From the NCBI RefSeq assembly GCF_018283455.1, contig NZ_JAAMTH010000001.1, positions 681,501-745,500 of the forward strand: a stretch of DNA of 64,000 nucleotides, given 5' to 3'. Below are positions 1-8,132 of this stretch, piece by piece. Positions within the stretch are counted from its first letter, which is position 1, and every line of letters starts with the position of its first letter. The translations under genes were made by a program, and so were the position numbers. Source of the DNA: Planococcus sp. MSAK28401 (GTDB lineage: Bacteria > Bacillota > Bacilli > Bacillales_A > Planococcaceae). The notes beneath the pieces were generated by a model, which did no database searches, was not told the origin of the DNA, and saw only the letters and a program-made list of their open reading frames with translations.

Positions 1-771
1 GCCGTCGGGCCCGATGTATTCGCCGCCTGTGATGCCAGATGACGTCGCGGCATAGACGGTCGGAAGTGCGCCCATAGAGGGTGGCTGCAAGTAGCGGTTC
101 ATGAGTCCTTTGAAAATGCGGGGCATTTCTCGCCCGCCGATTTTAAATAGATTGGTCGAAGAAATCCCGGGATGGCACCCAATGCTCAGCGTCGATAAAC
201 CATGTTGTTTGAGGCGCTTATCGAGTTCTGTTGCGAACATCAAATTCGCCAGTTTGCTTTGGCCATAAAATTTCATCGCTTTATAGCCTTTTGAGCCGTC
301 CAGGTTATCAAAGTCAATGGCGGCATTGCGGTGTGCCAGACTGCTGAGTGTCACTACCCGCGAATTCTCGGTGTGAATCAGCAACGGCAAGAGCAGGCCA
401 GTCAAGGCAAAATGTCCAAGATGGTTGCTGCCGAACTGCAGCTCAAAGCCGTCTTTCGTCTTCGCATAAGGTGGCGTCATCACGCCGGCGTTATTGACCA
501 GCAAATCGAGTGAATCGAAGCGGCTGATGAACGTCTCGGCAAAAGCACGCACGCTCTCCAAATCGGACAAGTCGAGTTTCATGACCTCAATAGGTGCCTT
601 GGGAGATTCTTCTCTAATTTCTTGTTCAGCTGCCTTTCCTTTTTCGAGATCACGGACAGCCAAGATGACCCGTGCGCCTAAGCGGACGAAGGTTTTAGCC
701 GTTTCCAGTCCGAGTCCGCTATTGGCCCCTGTGATAATAGCCGTTTTTCCTGTCATTGTATTAAATTCCAC
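1..771 (-). CDS. Short-chain dehydrogenase/reductase, 3' end beyond window
   Basis: NAD(P)-dependent oxidoreductase of the SDR superfamily, in style like the retinol dehydrogenase/protochlorophyllide reductase-like group; the substrate cannot be told. Read on the minus strand, 257 codons are visible and the C-terminus runs off the window. The dinucleotide motif TGANSGLG lies near residues 14-21, NNAG follows a LDLSDL stretch, and the catalytic set is a Ser in LSSLAHRN and YGQSK. I chose GTG at 769-771 because AGGAG lies 8 nt upstream; an in-frame ATG at 754-756 is the alternative. It is transcribed away from the antiporter gene at 1016-1972, which lies on the same strand upstream. Confidence 0.9.
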   Translation of the reverse strand, partial: MEFNTMTGKTAIITGANSGLGLETAKTFVRLGARVILAVRDLEKGKAAEQEIREESPKAPIEVMKLDLSDLESVRAFAETFISRFDSLDLLVNNAGVMTPPYAKTKDGFELQFGSNHLGHFALTGLLLPLLIHTENSRVVTLSSLAHRNAAIDFDNLDGSKGYKAMKFYGQSKLANLMFATELDKRLKQHGLSTLSIGCHPGISSTNLFKIGGREMPRIFKGLMNRYLQPPSMGALPTVYAATSSGITGGEYIGPDG

Positions 772-847
772 AAGCTCAGCTCCTACTAGTGTGATAGATT
801 CTACTAACATGTACCCTAATGTAGCTTTTGATAATCGGGTGAGAAAA

Positions 848-870
848 TGTCCCTGTGCACGAAACAATTC
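848..870 (+). repeat. R repeat, single degenerate copy
   Basis: One copy of the dispersed R repeat (TGTCCCTGTGC, four variable bases, CACAATT). Here the second half reads AACAATT, so it is diverged, and no partner lies 65 bp away. It sits between the 5' end of the SDR gene and the terminator of the antiporter gene. Confidence 0.75.
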
Positions 871-960
871 TAAACGATTCTGACAATACGCTACAATTTA
901 TGCTGTATGCATTATGGATTCAGGGCGGAGTTTTTTCATATTCTTGATTGGTGAAGTCAT

Positions 961-999
961 AGAAGAAAGAGCAGCACCTATAAAACTAGGCGCTGCTCA
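961..999 (-). terminator. Intrinsic terminator of the Ca/Na antiporter gene
   Basis: On the minus strand a GC-rich hairpin (arms GAGCAGCGCCTAG and TAGGTGCTGCTC) is followed by a T-rich tail, starting 17 nt after the stop of the antiporter gene. Confidence 0.75.
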
Positions 1000-1015
1000 C
1001 ATTTGTTTGGTCTGG

Positions 1016-1972
1016 TTAATTGCGCACAATGATAAATACTAAATAAGCGACATAGATGGCGGCCAAGAGTCCACCTTCGATCCTCGAAACCGTGTACTTG
1101 GTTCTGGAGAGAACCATCAACAAAATGGTCACAGCGATCATCAGAAAGATGTCCGTAAAGATTTTCGAGTCGACGGTTAACGGGTGAATCACGGCTGAAC
1201 TGCCCAACACAAAAAAGATGTTGAAGATATTGCTGCCGATGATATTCCCTAAGGCGATGTCGACTTGTTTTTTCAAAGCGGCGGTTATCGAAGTGACCAG
1301 CTCGGGGAGAGACGTGCCCACCGCGACGATCGTCAAGCCGACCAAAGTTTCGCTCATTCCGAGTGAAAGGGCGATTTGGACACTGTTATCGACGACGAGG
1401 CTGCCGCCGAAGATGATGCCGGCAAGTCCGCCTATGGTTAACAGTGAATTTTTCAGCCTGGATTTGTTCGCGGTGTTAGCGTGCGTGTCTTCATTACTCC
1501 GGCGGTCTTTCCGTGCCACTTCGAAGATATAATAGAGAAAGATGGCGAAGAACAATAGCAGCACAATGCCTTCCGTTCTGGTGATGAGATTGCTGTCCAA
1601 AGATTGGAGCTGCTGGTCGCTGATCAGGACGAGCAATGCCACTGCACTGAGCAAGGCGAACGGGATTTCTTTACGGATCGTGTCGCTCTGGACCATCAAC
1701 GGGAAAACGAGCGCAGTGGCCCCTAAGATGAGCGTGATGTTGAAGATATTGCTGCCGACAACGTTCCCGATCGCGACTTCACTGCTTCCTTCCAAAGCGG
1801 CGATGAAGCTGACGGACGCTTCTGGGGCGCTGGTGCCGAAAGCGACAACCGTCAAGCCGATCAATAACGGCGATACTCTCAAACTTTGCGCTATTTTTGA
1901 CGCTCCTTCTACAAAAAAGTCGGCGCCTTTGATTAACAGCGCGAAGCCGACTAACAATAAAACGTAAGTCAT
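1016..1972 (-). CDS. Calcium/sodium antiporter, CaCA family (YrbG-like)
   Basis: Membrane cation/Ca2+ exchanger of 318 aa, the usual length for the bacterial YrbG-like branch. It shows the internal duplication typical of the family: each half carries a GTS(A/L)PE motif (GTSAPEASVS and GTSLPELVTS) followed by GN(V/I)(V/I)GSNIFN, the alpha-repeats that form the ion path. About ten hydrophobic helices are visible, with a charged cytoplasmic loop near residues 155-170 (ARKDRRSNEDTH). The ATG has GGAAG upstream at a slightly long spacing. Single gene with its own terminator. Which ion drives export cannot be told from sequence. Confidence 0.93.
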   Translation of the reverse strand: MTYVLLLVGFALLIKGADFFVEGASKIAQSLRVSPLLIGLTVVAFGTSAPEASVSFIAALEGSSEVAIGNVVGSNIFNITLILGATALVFPLMVQSDTIRKEIPFALLSAVALLVLISDQQLQSLDSNLITRTEGIVLLLFFAIFLYYIFEVARKDRRSNEDTHANTANKSRLKNSLLTIGGLAGIIFGGSLVVDNSVQIALSLGMSETLVGLTIVAVGTSLPELVTSITAALKKQVDIALGNIIGSNIFNIFFVLGSSAVIHPLTVDSKIFTDIFLMIAVTILLMVLSRTKYTVSRIEGGLLAAIYVAYLVFIIVRN

Positions 1973-2273
1973 CAGGCAATCACTTCCTTCCTGTTTTTCT
2001 GTTTATAGGACTTGCTCCTTTCTATGACCATACGCTTTAAACGAGTTCAAAACCAATAAAAACCGACACTGTTTAGCGGGGTGAAGGATCGAATCCACTG
2101 TCTTTTATTCGCGTAAATAGGTTGCAGGATTGAGCCGCTCCGGAGAAATAAAATTTAAACAAGGAGCAAGCAGAACAGCGTGATAGAATAACAGAGAGTG
2201 AAACAGAAAATAAACGGAGTTGCCTTGTCTAATCGGAAGTGCAGCAACCATAAATGATAGATGAGTTGAAAGG
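1973..2273. other. Intergenic stretch, nothing recognised
   Basis: About 300 bases between the antiporter 5' end and the small hypothetical gene at 2274. I see no convincing ORF, hairpin or repeat. The last 35 bases resemble the sequence before the paralogue at 5239, so the duplication reaches a little upstream of the coding region. Confidence 0.5.
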
Positions 2274-2612
2274 ATGGATAGCCAAATGAACAAAATGGTA
2301 GAACAAAAAATGAACGAGATGACAGACGTCTTTAACAGCCTGCCGAATTGCCGGGTTGAGACAAGTGAGGACGGCAAGGTTTTGATCTTAAGCGACACCC
2401 CGGTTCCTTGGAGTGACACGCTAGAGAAAAAGGATGCGCATTCGGAATATAAAATCGGATCCATCACGCCTCATAAAGCGGCGCTCGGCCTCTATATCGA
2501 TTTCCCACATAATTTGTTGGATATTGACCGGGTGGAAGACATCGTTGATCCTAATATTACCTTGACATATGTTGAGGCAGGCAGTAAGGCTTCAAACGTG
2601 AAAAGCTGGTGA
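2274..2612 (+). pseudogene. Truncated copy of the hypothetical gene at 5239-5727
   Basis: Encodes 112 aa that match the first ~115 residues of the 162-aa protein at 5239-5727 almost throughout (shared MVEQKMNEMTDVFNSLPN and IGSITPHKAALGLYIDFPH). The copy ends at KSW followed by TGA, exactly where the paralogue reads KSWWRF; beyond this the DNA is AT-rich and unrelated. The natural start is probably ATG at 2286 (MNKMVEQ), because GAAAGGA lies upstream and the ATG at 2274 touches that site. I do not recognise the family. It may still be translated as a shortened protein. Confidence 0.65.
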
Positions 2613-2926
2613 AATCTATGAAAAAAATGGAGCATGGTTTGTTATATTCGAAGAACTTAATTTTGGGCATAATGTTTTTATTATTAATATTAGAAGCGAT
2701 AGAACTCCTGTCTAAAGGCCATTCTCTTGTCATAGGCTGGTCCTTAGTGTTATTTGCATTAATAATTATAATCGCTACATATTGCAAATTTAATATGATG
2801 GATAAAAAATTAGAGTCCAAAAAAATAATGTCAAGAAAATCAAAGATAGAAAAACTAATCATGTTAATTTCTATTAATAATATCCCATTACTCTTCATAT
2901 TTTGTCGTTTCGCTATGAGAGCGTAA
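2609..2926 (+). CDS. Small hypothetical membrane protein
   Basis: About 102-105 aa with three hydrophobic segments (near residues 15-35, 40-62 and 84-100) separated by a lysine-rich stretch KKLESKKIMSRKSK. The reading frame opens with GTG overlapping the stop of the preceding gene; ATG at 2618 with a weak GGTG upstream is the better start. AT-rich, unlike the flanking chromosome. It ends 8 nt before the left end of an IS256-type element, so its 3' end may have been altered by that insertion. No family recognised. Confidence 0.45.
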   Translation: MKSMKKMEHGLLYSKNLILGIMFLLLILEAIELLSKGHSLVIGWSLVLFALIIIIATYCKFNMMDKKLESKKIMSRKSKIEKLIMLISINNIPLLFIFCRFAMRA

Positions 2927-2933
2927 AATATCT

Positions 2934-4240
2934 TGTGTAAATGAATAAATAGAAAAAGGAAGACCTTTTCTTGTAGAATTAAGTCACCACAACCAATTCA
3001 CAGAAAAGAGGCCTTCCCTATGACTCAGTTTACAACAGATATTATGCAAGCTCTAGTAAAAAAAGAAGACATCTCCGAAGTTTTTCGCAAACATTTGGAG
3101 ACGGCGGTGAATACACTTCTTCAAACGGAACTAACAGCGTTCCTGGATTACGAAAAATACGACCGCATCGGGTTTAATTCCGGCAACTCACGCAATGGTG
3201 TCTACACGCGGACACTCCATACGGAGTATGGGGATTTAGAGCTTTCGATGCCACGGGACCGGAACGGCGAATTCAACCAACAGACGGTCGCTCCGTACAA
3301 GCGCTCAAACGATACGCTGGAAGCCTTCGTTATTCATATGTTTCAAAAAGGCGTGACCATGTCCGAGATTTCGGACCTGATCGAGAAAATGTACGGCCAT
3401 CATTACACGCCACAAACCATTTCCAATATGACGAAAGTCATGAGCGAACAGGTCGAGGCGTTTAAATCTCGTCCGTTAGAACAGCGTTACGCGTGTGTCT
3501 ATCTGGATGCAACTTACATTGCCCTCAAGCGCGACACGGTCTCGAAGGAAGCCGTCTATATTACGATTGGCATCCGAGAGGACGGCTCAAAAGAAGTCTT
3601 GGCCTATACAGTGGCACCTACGGAATCCGCATTTGTTTGGGAAGAAGTCCTGTTGGACTTGAAAGAGCGCGGTGTCGAAGAGGTGCTTTTGTTTATCTCC
3701 GACGGCTTAAAAGGCATCACCGATCGCATCTTCGCGGTCTTTCCCGATGCTCAATATCAGGCGTGCTGCGTCCACTTGTCGCGTGGGATCCGCCACAAAG
3801 TTCGCGTTACCGATCGCAAGGAGATTCTGGATGATTTCAAATCGGTCTACCGGGCAGAGAACCAAGAACTGGGTGAAAAAGCGTTGAAAGCCTTTGTCGA
3901 CAAATGGAAAACGGCCTATCCCAAAGTGGCGAAATCGTTGGAAGCGAATCCCTATATTTTCACTTTCTACAGCTTCCCAAAATCCATTTGGCGAAGCATC
4001 TATTCAACGAACCTGATCGAATCGTTCAACAAGAACGTAAAGAAATACAGCAAGCGCAAGGAGCAATTTCCGAACGAAGATTCCTTGGATCGCTTCCTGG
4101 TTTCCCAGTTCGAAATCTATAACCAGAACTTCTCCACCCGTTGCCATATCGGATTCGATCAAGCTCGTGCAGAGCTGACTGAGATGTTCAAGCAAGCCTA
4201 ATCGATATACATACAAGAAAAGGATTTACTTATTTACACA
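2934..4240 (+). mobile_element. IS256-family insertion sequence
   Basis: 1307-bp element holding one transposase gene. The ends are imperfect inverted repeats: TGTGTAAATGAATAAAT at the left and TGTGTAAATAAGTAAAT read inward from the right (15 of 17 match), with a second shared block CCTTTTCTTGTA a little further in. The 8-9 bp beside each end do not match, so no target duplication is visible, which suggests a rearrangement after insertion. Confidence 0.85.
3020..4201 (+). CDS. IS256-family transposase
   Basis: Full-length 393-aa mutator-type (DDE) transposase. The N-terminal DNA-binding part is followed by the catalytic core: the first Asp in YLDATYI, the second in LLFISDGLKGI, and the Glu in STNLIESFNK near the C-terminus. 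The CVHLSRG and FPKSIWRSIYSTN stretches are typical of the family. The start ATG follows a GAGG site at a good distance. It appears intact, so the element may be active. Its GC content is higher than that of the AT-rich genes on both sides. Confidence 0.95.
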   Translation: MTQFTTDIMQALVKKEDISEVFRKHLETAVNTLLQTELTAFLDYEKYDRIGFNSGNSRNGVYTRTLHTEYGDLELSMPRDRNGEFNQQTVAPYKRSNDTLEAFVIHMFQKGVTMSEISDLIEKMYGHHYTPQTISNMTKVMSEQVEAFKSRPLEQRYACVYLDATYIALKRDTVSKEAVYITIGIREDGSKEVLAYTVAPTESAFVWEEVLLDLKERGVEEVLLFISDGLKGITDRIFAVFPDAQYQACCVHLSRGIRHKVRVTDRKEILDDFKSVYRAENQELGEKALKAFVDKWKTAYPKVAKSLEANPYIFTFYSFPKSIWRSIYSTNLIESFNKNVKKYSKRKEQFPNEDSLDRFLVSQFEIYNQNFSTRCHIGFDQARAELTEMFKQA

Positions 4241-4284
4241 TAATTATTGACGGTCTCTTCGCTATAATTTTAGTTGGAACTTCT

Positions 4285-5226
4285 ATGTATCTTGAACTTA
4301 CGATTATAAAAATTAATCTTTCACTATGGATTATCGGGTATTTTATATTTTTTTTCTTTACCTATTTCTTGCACTTCTTTATATATCGACTGACCTTAAA
4401 AAAACTAGAAGTTAAATCTATTCATCTCGAAAAAAGTATTTTTAAGTATTTATTAAAAAATAAAAAATTAATAATCTTAGGCATTATATCACCTGATTAC
4501 ATGTTTGCTTACTTGTACAAAGAAGTTTTAGATGATAATTATGATAAAGATTTTTGTGAAATAAGAAAGAAGAAGTATTATCACGACTATAAAGCACAGA
4601 AAATCAAATGCGAATTGATTGGTGAACGGTATGAATGTGAAATTCACGAAAAAAAGAAGAAAAGAAAGTTGTTTATAATTTATAGTAATTGGGCCAATTT
4701 AATTGTCACTTCCTACTTTACTCTATTCGCTATTTTCAACTTATACGAAGACTTTATACCGAAATATTTTATAGATCTTGTAATAGTTATTATTATCACG
4801 CGTACATTGTCTCGAGTTATAGAAATTATTTATGCTTTTTACAATGACGTTGTTTCACCTAGCATGAGCTCTAATCTGGAATTCGGTGAAAGAACATCGA
4901 ATCTTAAAAGATGGAACAGAATATCTTTAGCTATACATAGTTATGTAGAAGTCACTTTGTTATTTGCATTAATTTATCATTTGCTCAAAACTACATTTGA
5001 AGGTTCAAACGAAGAATATATTAATACCATTCTTTACAGTTTTTCAGTTTCAGCATTTAATGTATCATTTCCAGAAAGTTTATATACCTTTGAGAACTTT
5101 TTTCATGTTGTACAAATTGGGACTAGCATGACACTAGTTATTTTAGCGCTTGCAAGTTATTTAGGGATACAAGATGAGATGAACAAGTATGAAAAAATCG
5201 ATTGGAATAATAACAAGTATATTTAA
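4285..5226 (+). CDS. AT-rich hypothetical multi-pass membrane protein
   Basis: 313 aa, family not recognised. Hydrophobic segments lie near residues 8-38, 132-150, 155-175, 212-232 and 270-292, with a charged soluble stretch (residues 75-128, including HEKKKKRK) between the first and second. The last two helices flank a short hydrophobic loop (ILYSFSVSAFNVSF), which loosely recalls a helix-pore-helix layout, but there is no selectivity-filter motif. The ribosome binding site is weak (TTGGAAC). The strong AT bias and its place between an IS end and a duplicated gene point to acquired DNA. Confidence 0.6.
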   Translation: MYLELTIIKINLSLWIIGYFIFFFFTYFLHFFIYRLTLKKLEVKSIHLEKSIFKYLLKNKKLIILGIISPDYMFAYLYKEVLDDNYDKDFCEIRKKKYYHDYKAQKIKCELIGERYECEIHEKKKKRKLFIIYSNWANLIVTSYFTLFAIFNLYEDFIPKYFIDLVIVIIITRTLSRVIEIIYAFYNDVVSPSMSSNLEFGERTSNLKRWNRISLAIHSYVEVTLLFALIYHLLKTTFEGSNEEYINTILYSFSVSAFNVSFPESLYTFENFFHVVQIGTSMTLVILALASYLGIQDEMNKYEKIDWNNNKYI

Positions 5227-5238
5227 GAAATAGTAAGG

Positions 5239-5727
5239 ATGATAAATGAATTGAAAGGAATGGATAGCGAAATGAACAGAATGGTCGAACAAAAAATGAA
5301 CGAGATGACAGACGTCTTTAACAGCCTGCCGAATTGCCGGGTTGAGACAAGTGAGGACGGCAAGGTATTGATCTTAAGCGACACCCCCGTTCCTTGGAGT
5401 GACGTGATTGAGAAGCGTGACGCGCATTCGGAATATAAAATCGGGTCCATCACGCCTCATAAAGCGGCGCTCGGTCTCTATATTGATTTCCCGCATGATT
5501 TGTTGGATATCGACCGGGTGGAGGACATCGTTGACCCTGAAATCACCTTGACTTACTTCGAGCCAGGAACCAAGACCTCGACCGCGAAAAGTTGGTGGCG
5601 GTTCCGGTCGGACGAAAAATTCGACAGCCTCCATATGGTTTTGAGAAAGACCGAGCTGGAGTTGTATGATTTCACGAGAGACGACTGGGTCGGATTGATG
5701 GAAGAGATCACGGCTGTTCATAAGTGA
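5239..5727 (+). CDS. Conserved hypothetical protein, full-length copy
   Basis: 162 aa (about 150 if translation starts at MNRMVEQ, ATG 5272, as comparison with the copy at 2274 suggests). It is soluble and acidic with no signal peptide or membrane segment. The middle holds PVPWSD and GLYIDFPHDLLDIDR, and the C-terminal ~50 residues (WWRFRSDEKFDSLHMVLRK onward) are missing from the truncated copy. I do not recognise the family. The layout suggests a duplication whose intervening DNA was filled by AT-rich genes and an IS. Confidence 0.7.
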   Translation: MINELKGMDSEMNRMVEQKMNEMTDVFNSLPNCRVETSEDGKVLILSDTPVPWSDVIEKRDAHSEYKIGSITPHKAALGLYIDFPHDLLDIDRVEDIVDPEITLTYFEPGTKTSTAKSWWRFRSDEKFDSLHMVLRKTELELYDFTRDDWVGLMEEITAVHK

Positions 5728-5788
5728 AGGGTAAGCTAGTCGTATGGCCGAGCTACAATAGCTTTTCTTCAAACACATAATAGATTTG

Positions 5789-5826
5789 CACACTTGCCGA
5801 TTCAACCTGGCAGGTGTGTTTTTTTA
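5789..5826 (+). terminator. Intrinsic terminator
   Basis: CACACTTGCC, a 10-base loop, GGCAGGTGTG and a run of T. It lies 62 nt after the stop at 5727. Confidence 0.85.
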
Positions 5827-6092
5827 TTGTCCCGCACCCAGCAAGTGGCTTGAAGGAGTGAGGGGGAGCATATTGTATCCTTTCTATCTAATGGTCTAGT
5901 TAACTATGCAGGGCAAAAAATGATGTATAAGGAATAAAGTATATTTGCACCTAATTGCTTCAATATTTTTGGCATTAATTGGCATCGTTCGTTTTATTAA
6001 AAAGAATGAACAGACGTATGCGTATATAGTAGCACCTCCTGTGGTATAGAATAGGAAGAAACTAATCTGCTGAAAGCATCGGGGGATGAAAA
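5827..6092. other. Intergenic stretch before the glycosyltransferase pair
   Basis: No solid gene. A short open stretch near 5940-6048 would encode a hydrophobic segment followed by FIKKNEQTY, but it has no start codon or ribosome binding site that I trust; it may be a remnant of a small membrane peptide gene. Confidence 0.4.
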
Positions 6093-8132
6093 ATGAACGA
6101 ATTTATTGAGTTCAGAAATCGTGTTTATGATAAGGAAAGTAACTATAGTTATCCTCTCCAATTTTTAGATGAGTACATAAATAACAGCAAGGCGATAAAC
6201 TCCGATGAACAAAGAGTGGTCGAGCAAATTCGAACGATCAAGCAACTAGAGCTGGACAAGCAGCTAGGTGAACATGAAGTAGACGAATTGCTGTCGTTTT
6301 TGGGAGAGCATCCAACGACAGACCGCTTTATCGTAGATGCAGTTTTACATTTATTCCATGATGACAACAAGCAACTAATAGAGAGAAAAATAAAAGACTT
6401 ATTCGTGAACCAACAGTACGATAGCCAAAAGCTCTATCATGTTTTAGACCTTTGTATTGAATGTGATATGGATATTTTAAGTGATAACGATATCTTATCT
6501 ATGCTCCAGAAATACGAGCTGGATGTAGAAATCGTTTCCATCTTGCTGGACTATATCGTTCGCTTTAACAGACAGGAATTTAAAGACGCGATTTACAAAT
6601 TATTAGCCATGGATTACCCGGATGGCATCAAGATCCAGGGAATCAATGCATTAATGAATTTGTATCCAACGGAAACTATCGATCAGTCCTTTATGGAGGA
6701 GCATGTAAGAAACAAGAAAAACCAGGTGTTTATTGATAGCTATATGGACTTTCTCAAGACAGATTTTACATTTGAAAAGCCAGGCGTTTCCATTTTGCAG
6801 TCGATGTTCTATGGGGATTTTGAAGATAGCGGAAAAGGGAATAATGGCGGCTTAGCCGTATTATTAAAAGGCTTGGGTGAAGAGATCTCGAAAGACAGCC
6901 GCATAGCTCATGTGTTTACGATTACGATCACTCAAGAATTGAATAAGCCCTTTATCAGCTCTCATGGCGATAAACACGTATTCATCAGGTTGCCGATTTA
7001 TTTGGACCAGTCTCGATCAGACAAGTTCATCAAAAGAGAGTTGTTTATCAAACGGCAGATAGCCAATTACTTAAAACGCTCAAACATACAGCCCGATGTC
7101 TTTCATATCCGGTTTTTAGACAACGCGTCTAAAGCGGTGGCTCATTTAAGTGAGGAATTAAATAGCAAATTGGTCTTTACGCTAACGCCGGATCCGCACC
7201 GGAACATGTTTGAAGGTTCGGGTCAGTTAAAAGAACTCGGTTTCAACGAGCTTATCGAAAAACTGAACAAGATCAAAATAGGTGACGAATTAATCCACAC
7301 AAGCAATGGAATCGTTGGGATTGGGAATGGAGATGTGAAAACGGAACTTGCGGTTTATTTCCCTCAATTTAAAGATGACCGTGTAAATGGAAAAATCAAA
7401 ATGATCGGTGAAGGGATACAAACAGGCCAAACCATTGATGAAGAAGCGATCGCTGCCTATTCCAACCGCCACATCGAATGGAATGAAACCAATAAAGGCT
7501 TTTTTGAGAAGCCTGTCATCTTAAACGTCGGGAGATTGGCTGTGTTAAAAGGGCAGATGGAACTGTTAAAAGCGTGGGCAAACTCCAAGCTTTCGGAAAC
7601 CCATAATCTGCTCATCATCGGCGGTGACCTGGAGCGGCCGAGCAAAGAAGAAGAAATGGTGATGGAGTTTTTCGAGGATTTCCTACAACAGCATCCCGAG
7701 TTCAAAGGCAGGTTCATCCATAAAGGGGCCATGTCGAATGTGGATATCAGATTGCTGGAAAGGGATATTATCAAAAGAGACTTTGACTATCCCCATATCT
7801 ACCTGTGCTCCAGTGTGAAAGAAGAGTTTGGCATCGCTATTTTGGAAGCAATGTCGATCGGCTTCCTGACTCTCGGCCCAATCAAAGGCGGAGTGAAAAG
7901 TTATATGAAGAACGGGGAAAATGGGTTTTTGATCGACACAAGTAATGGCGAAACGATTGCCAAAGAAACGGAAAGCCATCTGTATGATCCTAAAATCGAT
8001 AAAGACGCAGTGCAAAAAATTCAAGCTGCAGGACAGAAAACAGTAGATGAAAACTTTTCCATTCAAAAGATTTCACACGAGTTCGTGTCATTTTATTTGT
8101 CTTTAGAAGGAGCAAACGAAAATGAAGTATAA
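6093..8132 (+). CDS. GT4-type glycosyltransferase with long helical N-terminal region
   Basis: 679 aa. Residues 1 to about 230 are predominantly helical with repeat-like patches resembling HEAT-type units; this part has no enzyme motif. The C-terminal half is a GT-B glycosyltransferase: ILNVGRLAVLKGQMELLKA opens the nucleotide-binding domain and EEFGIAILEAMSIGF carries the E-x7-E motif of family 4. No signal peptide, so a cytoplasmic enzyme using a nucleotide sugar; acceptor unknown. The start has GGGGGAT upstream at a good distance. The 3' end overlaps the next gene by 11 nt, so the two are very likely co-translated. Confidence 0.85.
   Translation: MNEFIEFRNRVYDKESNYSYPLQFLDEYINNSKAINSDEQRVVEQIRTIKQLELDKQLGEHEVDELLSFLGEHPTTDRFIVDAVLHLFHDDNKQLIERKIKDLFVNQQYDSQKLYHVLDLCIECDMDILSDNDILSMLQKYELDVEIVSILLDYIVRFNRQEFKDAIYKLLAMDYPDGIKIQGINALMNLYPTETIDQSFMEEHVRNKKNQVFIDSYMDFLKTDFTFEKPGVSILQSMFYGDFEDSGKGNNGGLAVLLKGLGEEISKDSRIAHVFTITITQELNKPFISSHGDKHVFIRLPIYLDQSRSDKFIKRELFIKRQIANYLKRSNIQPDVFHIRFLDNASKAVAHLSEELNSKLVFTLTPDPHRNMFEGSGQLKELGFNELIEKLNKIKIGDELIHTSNGIVGIGNGDVKTELAVYFPQFKDDRVNGKIKMIGEGIQTGQTIDEEAIAAYSNRHIEWNETNKGFFEKPVILNVGRLAVLKGQMELLKAWANSKLSETHNLLIIGGDLERPSKEEEMVMEFFEDFLQQHPEFKGRFIHKGAMSNVDIRLLERDIIKRDFDYPHIYLCSSVKEEFGIAILEAMSIGFLTLGPIKGGVKSYMKNGENGFLIDTSNGETIAKETESHLYDPKIDKDAVQKIQAAGQKTVDENFSIQKISHEFVSFYLSLEGANENEV

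Noticed and set aside
2926-4249. Target duplication of the IS256-type element
   Set aside because: The 8-9 bases beside the ends do not match.
4247-4268. Promoter TTGACG...TATAAT reading out of the IS256 end
   Set aside because: The gap between the boxes is only 10 bp, too short for a sigma-A promoter.
4285-5226. Potassium channel identity of the AT-rich membrane protein
   Set aside because: The helix-loop-helix layout is only suggestive and no TVGYG-like filter is present.
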